Shown here: piece after piece, positions 20,417-22,390 of the stretch
Numbering within the stretch: position 1 is the stretch's first letter
Layout of the letters: every line of letters starts with the position of its first letter
From: Defluviitaleaceae bacterium
GTDB taxonomy: Bacteria > Bacillota > Clostridia > Lachnospirales > WRAX01
Direction: 5' to 3'
NCBI GenBank assembly: GCA_009787945.1
Contig: WQSI01000015.1
Span: forward strand, 1-22,390
DNA: 22,390 nt
Translations under genes and position numbers: made by a program
Notes under the pieces: generated by a model
The model's input: only the letters and a program-made list of their open reading frames with translations
Databases searched by the model: none
Told to the model about the DNA's origin: nothing

Positions 20417-20749
20417 CTATCCCTCCATTATAAGGTCGTCAAGCAACCCTAAAATGCGCTTGCTTTCGGCAATGTCGCCGCTGTCCAGGGCGGTTTTCAA
20501 CTGGTCAAGACCCTTTCGGGCAGCCTTGTGGTGGGCAATCATCTTCAACTTGGTTTCATAACCCTCCAAATATTCCTGGCTGATTGATATTGCAACATAA
20601 ACCGCCTGACGGGAAATGCCAAGCTTTTCGCCAATTTCCGTTAAAGTGTGGTCCTCGCAAAAGCGCATGTGATAAATATCCCGTCTGCGCTGACTAAGCA
20701 AAGAGCCGTAAAAGTCCAGTAAAAGGGCATTTTCAGCCATATTATCCAA
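20417..20749 (-). CDS. ylxM: YlxM family DNA-binding protein, ffh partner
   Basis: A small helix-turn-helix protein (UPF0122). The core is LLLDFYGSLLSQRRRDIYHMRFCEDHTL, then the sigma-70 region 4-like HTH TEIGEKLGISRQAVYVAI, then a basic coiled C-terminus. Its gene almost always precedes ffh. I chose the TTG at 20749 (110 residues), six bases after a GGCGGTG element. The ATG at 20740 (107 residues) is possible but has only a weak upstream signal, and the longer frame to 20803 reaches into the leader. Its stop is one base before the ffh ATG. Confidence 0.88.
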   Translation of the reverse strand: MDNMAENALLLDFYGSLLSQRRRDIYHMRFCEDHTLTEIGEKLGISRQAVYVAISISQEYLEGYETKLKMIAHHKAARKGLDQLKTALDSGDIAESKRILGLLDDLIMEG

Positions 20750-20787
20750 GTTTTTCACCGCCTTGTTAAATAAAATATATTTACACC

Positions 20788-20816
20788 AATATACACCATT
20801 CAAACCACTTTGTCAA
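20788..20816 (-). promoter_or_regulatory. Promoter of the ylxM-ffh-rpsP...mtaB operon
   Basis: On the minus strand, perfect -35 TTGACA (20811-20816), 17 bases, -10 TATATT (20788-20793). It is back to back with the U32 gene promoter. Confidence 0.75.
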
Positions 20817-20838
20817 GTGTTTTTTTAAAAATATTTGG

Positions 20839-20867
20839 TTGCGTTTATTTTTTTGGCATGGTATAAT
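20839..20867 (+). promoter_or_regulatory. Promoter of the U32 gene-acpS operon
   Basis: -35 TTGCGT (20839-20844), 17 bases, -10 TATAAT (20862-20867) with an upstream TGG (extended -10). It shares the same -35 and extended -10 as the yicC operon promoter. Confidence 0.75.
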
Positions 20868-20900
20868 TTAGGTTAACTTTAAAATTTGAGGTGCTTACTT

Positions 20901-22142
20901 TTGGATAAAAATATCAAAAATAAAATTGAATTATTAGCCCCTGCGGGGGATATGGAGCGGTTGCGGGTTGCCGTTGCCCATGGGGCAGACGCGGTTTATT
21001 TGGGCGGCACAGCCCTTGGTTTGCGGGCAAAGGCGAAGAATTTTAATGACGAGCAATTGGAAGAAGCTGTAAAACATGCCCATGCCCATGGGGTTAAAAT
21101 TTTTGTGACGGCGAATGTTTTCGCCCACAATGAGGATTATGAGGGCATGGAGGAGTATTTCCAGAAATTGTATGCAATTGGCGTTGATGCCTTGATAATT
21201 TCTGACCCTGGGGTGTTTTCTTTGGCGCGGCAGGCTGTTCCAGAAATGGAAATACATGTCAGCACCCAGGCAAATATTGTTAGCCATCAGTCTGCCTTGT
21301 TTTGGGCGGGTTTAGGGGCTTCCCGCGTTGTTTTAGCCCGTGAGCTGTCCTTGGCTGAAATCAAGGAAATTCACACAAAGGTTGACGGCAAAATAATCCT
21401 TGAAAATTTCGTCCATGGGTCTATGTGCGTGGCGTATTCTGGGCGTTGCTTGCTTTCGGCTTTCATCACCCACCGCGGGGCAAACCGTGGGGAATGTACA
21501 AACGCCTGCCGTTTCAAATATGCTTTAATGGAAGAAAAGCGGGTTAACGACTTTTACCCCGTTTATGAAGAGGACGGCGGCACGTTTATCCTTAATTCTA
21601 AGGATTTGTGCATGGTTGGGCATCTGCCCCAGATGATTGACGCGGGCATTGCGTCGCTGAAAATTGAGGGGCGCATGAAAACGCCCTTTTACGTGGCAAC
21701 GGTGGTTAAAACCTACCGCGAAGCTATTGATGATTATTTTGCTGACCCTGAACTGTACGAAAGTAAAAAAGACTACTATTTGAATGAATTGCTAAAATCT
21801 TCCAATCGTGAGTTTTGCACGGGCTTTTACCTGGGCAACCCTGGCACGGAAGGGCAGATTTACCATGATGACGTGCGGGGTCAAACCTACAATTTCCTGG
21901 CGATTGTCAAGGATTATGACGAGGCGACCCAGGTTGCCACATTGGAACAGCGCAACAAATTTGCTGTGGGGGACGAGGTGGAGGTTTTGCGGGCGGGTCG
22001 TCCTAACTTTGCCCAGAAAGTTGTTGATTTTACTGACGAAGAGGGCAACCCCATCCAGTCTGCCCCCCACGCCCAGCAGATTTTGAAATTGAAAATGGAA
22101 CAGCCTGTTAAGCCCCTGGACATTTTGCGGGGACGTGTATGA
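20901..22142 (+). CDS. U32 family protein, TrhP-like tRNA hydroxylation protein
   Basis: 413 residues. Near the start is IELLAPAGDMERL, then ADAVYLGGTALGLRAKAKNF. The U32 signature ENFVHGSMCVAYSGRCLLS is followed by GANRGECTNACR, giving several conserved cysteines likely to bind an iron-sulfur cluster. Although named peptidases, U32 proteins such as YrrN/YrrO (TrhP) act with prephenate in 5-hydroxyuridine formation at tRNA position 34; this protein has the YrrO-like length and C-terminus. I chose the TTG at 20901 with GAGGTG seven bases upstream, rather than the TTG at 20886, which lies within that ribosome binding site. Its stop overlaps acpS. Confidence 0.88.
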   Translation: MDKNIKNKIELLAPAGDMERLRVAVAHGADAVYLGGTALGLRAKAKNFNDEQLEEAVKHAHAHGVKIFVTANVFAHNEDYEGMEEYFQKLYAIGVDALIISDPGVFSLARQAVPEMEIHVSTQANIVSHQSALFWAGLGASRVVLARELSLAEIKEIHTKVDGKIILENFVHGSMCVAYSGRCLLSAFITHRGANRGECTNACRFKYALMEEKRVNDFYPVYEEDGGTFILNSKDLCMVGHLPQMIDAGIASLKIEGRMKTPFYVATVVKTYREAIDDYFADPELYESKKDYYLNELLKSSNREFCTGFYLGNPGTEGQIYHDDVRGQTYNFLAIVKDYDEATQVATLEQRNKFAVGDEVEVLRAGRPNFAQKVVDFTDEEGNPIQSAPHAQQILKLKMEQPVKPLDILRGRV

Positions 22143-22390
22143 TTTTGGGCATAGGCACGGATATTGTTGAAGTTGCGCGGTTTGAGAAGCCTATTAACAA
22201 CCCCGCATTTTTGAAAAGATGCTACACGGCAGGGGAAATCCAGTATTGTACCCCCAGGGGGGTGGCAACTTTTGCGGGGCTGTTTGCCGCCAAAGAAGCC
22301 GTGGCAAAGGCTTTAGGTACGGGCTTTCGGGGCTTTTCCCCTGCGGATATAGAGATTGTCCACAGTGACGCAGGGCAACCCCTTGTAAAT
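22139..22390 (+). CDS. acpS: Holo-[acyl-carrier-protein] synthase, N-terminal part
   Basis: Transfers phosphopantetheine from CoA to acyl carrier protein. It starts ATG at 22139 (ATGA overlap with the U32 stop). The visible 84 codons include GIGTDIVEVARF (Asp8 ligand region), FAAKEAVAKALGTG with the catalytic Glu/Lys pair, and GFSPADIEIV. The gene is cut by the right edge. Confidence 0.93.
   Translation, partial: MILGIGTDIVEVARFEKPINNPAFLKRCYTAGEIQYCTPRGVATFAGLFAAKEAVAKALGTGFRGFSPADIEIVHSDAGQPLVN

Noticed and set aside
20940..22123. Minus-strand and alternative-frame ORFs across the U32 gene
   Set aside because: Shadows of a clear full-length gene with family motifs; no start signals.

Overview
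The window is chromosomal DNA from a low-to-mid GC member of the Bacillota, most likely an anaerobic member of class Clostridia. The evidence is the gene order (ylxM-ffh-rpsP-khpA-rimM-trmD; ireB-ruvX-DUF1292; yicC-remA-gmk-rpoZ-priA-def-fmt), near-consensus sigma-A promoters, strong GGAGG ribosome binding sites and frequent TTG/GTG starts. I cannot name the genus from the sequence.

Layout. Positions 1-180 hold the 3' end of a gene or a 28-codon ORF, facing a short promoter-terminator unit on the minus strand. A plus-strand group follows: AI-2E family transporter, a 36-residue single-span membrane peptide and radC (265-2270). Positions 2247-3057 carry no conventional gene but hold two tandem, nearly identical ~405-bp units, described below. 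From 3074 to 20749 everything is on the minus strand in three housekeeping operons. (a) yicC-remA-gmk-serine hydrolase-rpoZ-priA-Dabb protein-FosX-like protein-def-fmt-zinc metallopeptidase is read from a promoter at 11262-11290 to a terminator at 3045-3068. (b) ireB-ruvX/DUF1292 fusion-rnj-mltG-trmR-like is read from a promoter at 15899-15927. (c) ylxM-ffh-rpsP-khpA-rimM-trmD-mtaB is read from a promoter at 20788-20816. A divergent promoter then drives a U32 (TrhP-like) gene and acpS, which runs off the right edge. Many neighbours overlap by 1-11 bases, so translational coupling is common.

The most interesting region is 2247-3057. Each repeat unit has on the minus strand a perfect TTGACA-17-TATAAT promoter, a ~70-nt leader with a Shine-Dalgarno sequence that can be masked by pairing, a 48-codon ORF for a small membrane peptide with a basic tail, and a 3' hairpin. 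On the plus strand a second perfect TTGACA-17-TATAAT promoter starts a ~120-nt RNA. That RNA ends at a strong intrinsic terminator lying inside the 3' part of the peptide gene. This is the architecture of a type I toxin-antitoxin module of the TxpA/RatA or BsrG/SR4 kind, duplicated in tandem. The peptide does not match any toxin family I can recall. Changes between the copies are mostly synonymous, and the terminator stems are untouched.

Other points of note are a RuvX-DUF1292 fusion with an apparent internal translation start, an omega subunit with a long acidic tail, a 121-bp cloverleaf-like inverted repeat between rpsP and khpA, a Fos-type glyoxalase-fold gene inside the priA-def operon, and a shortened Fmt C-terminal domain.
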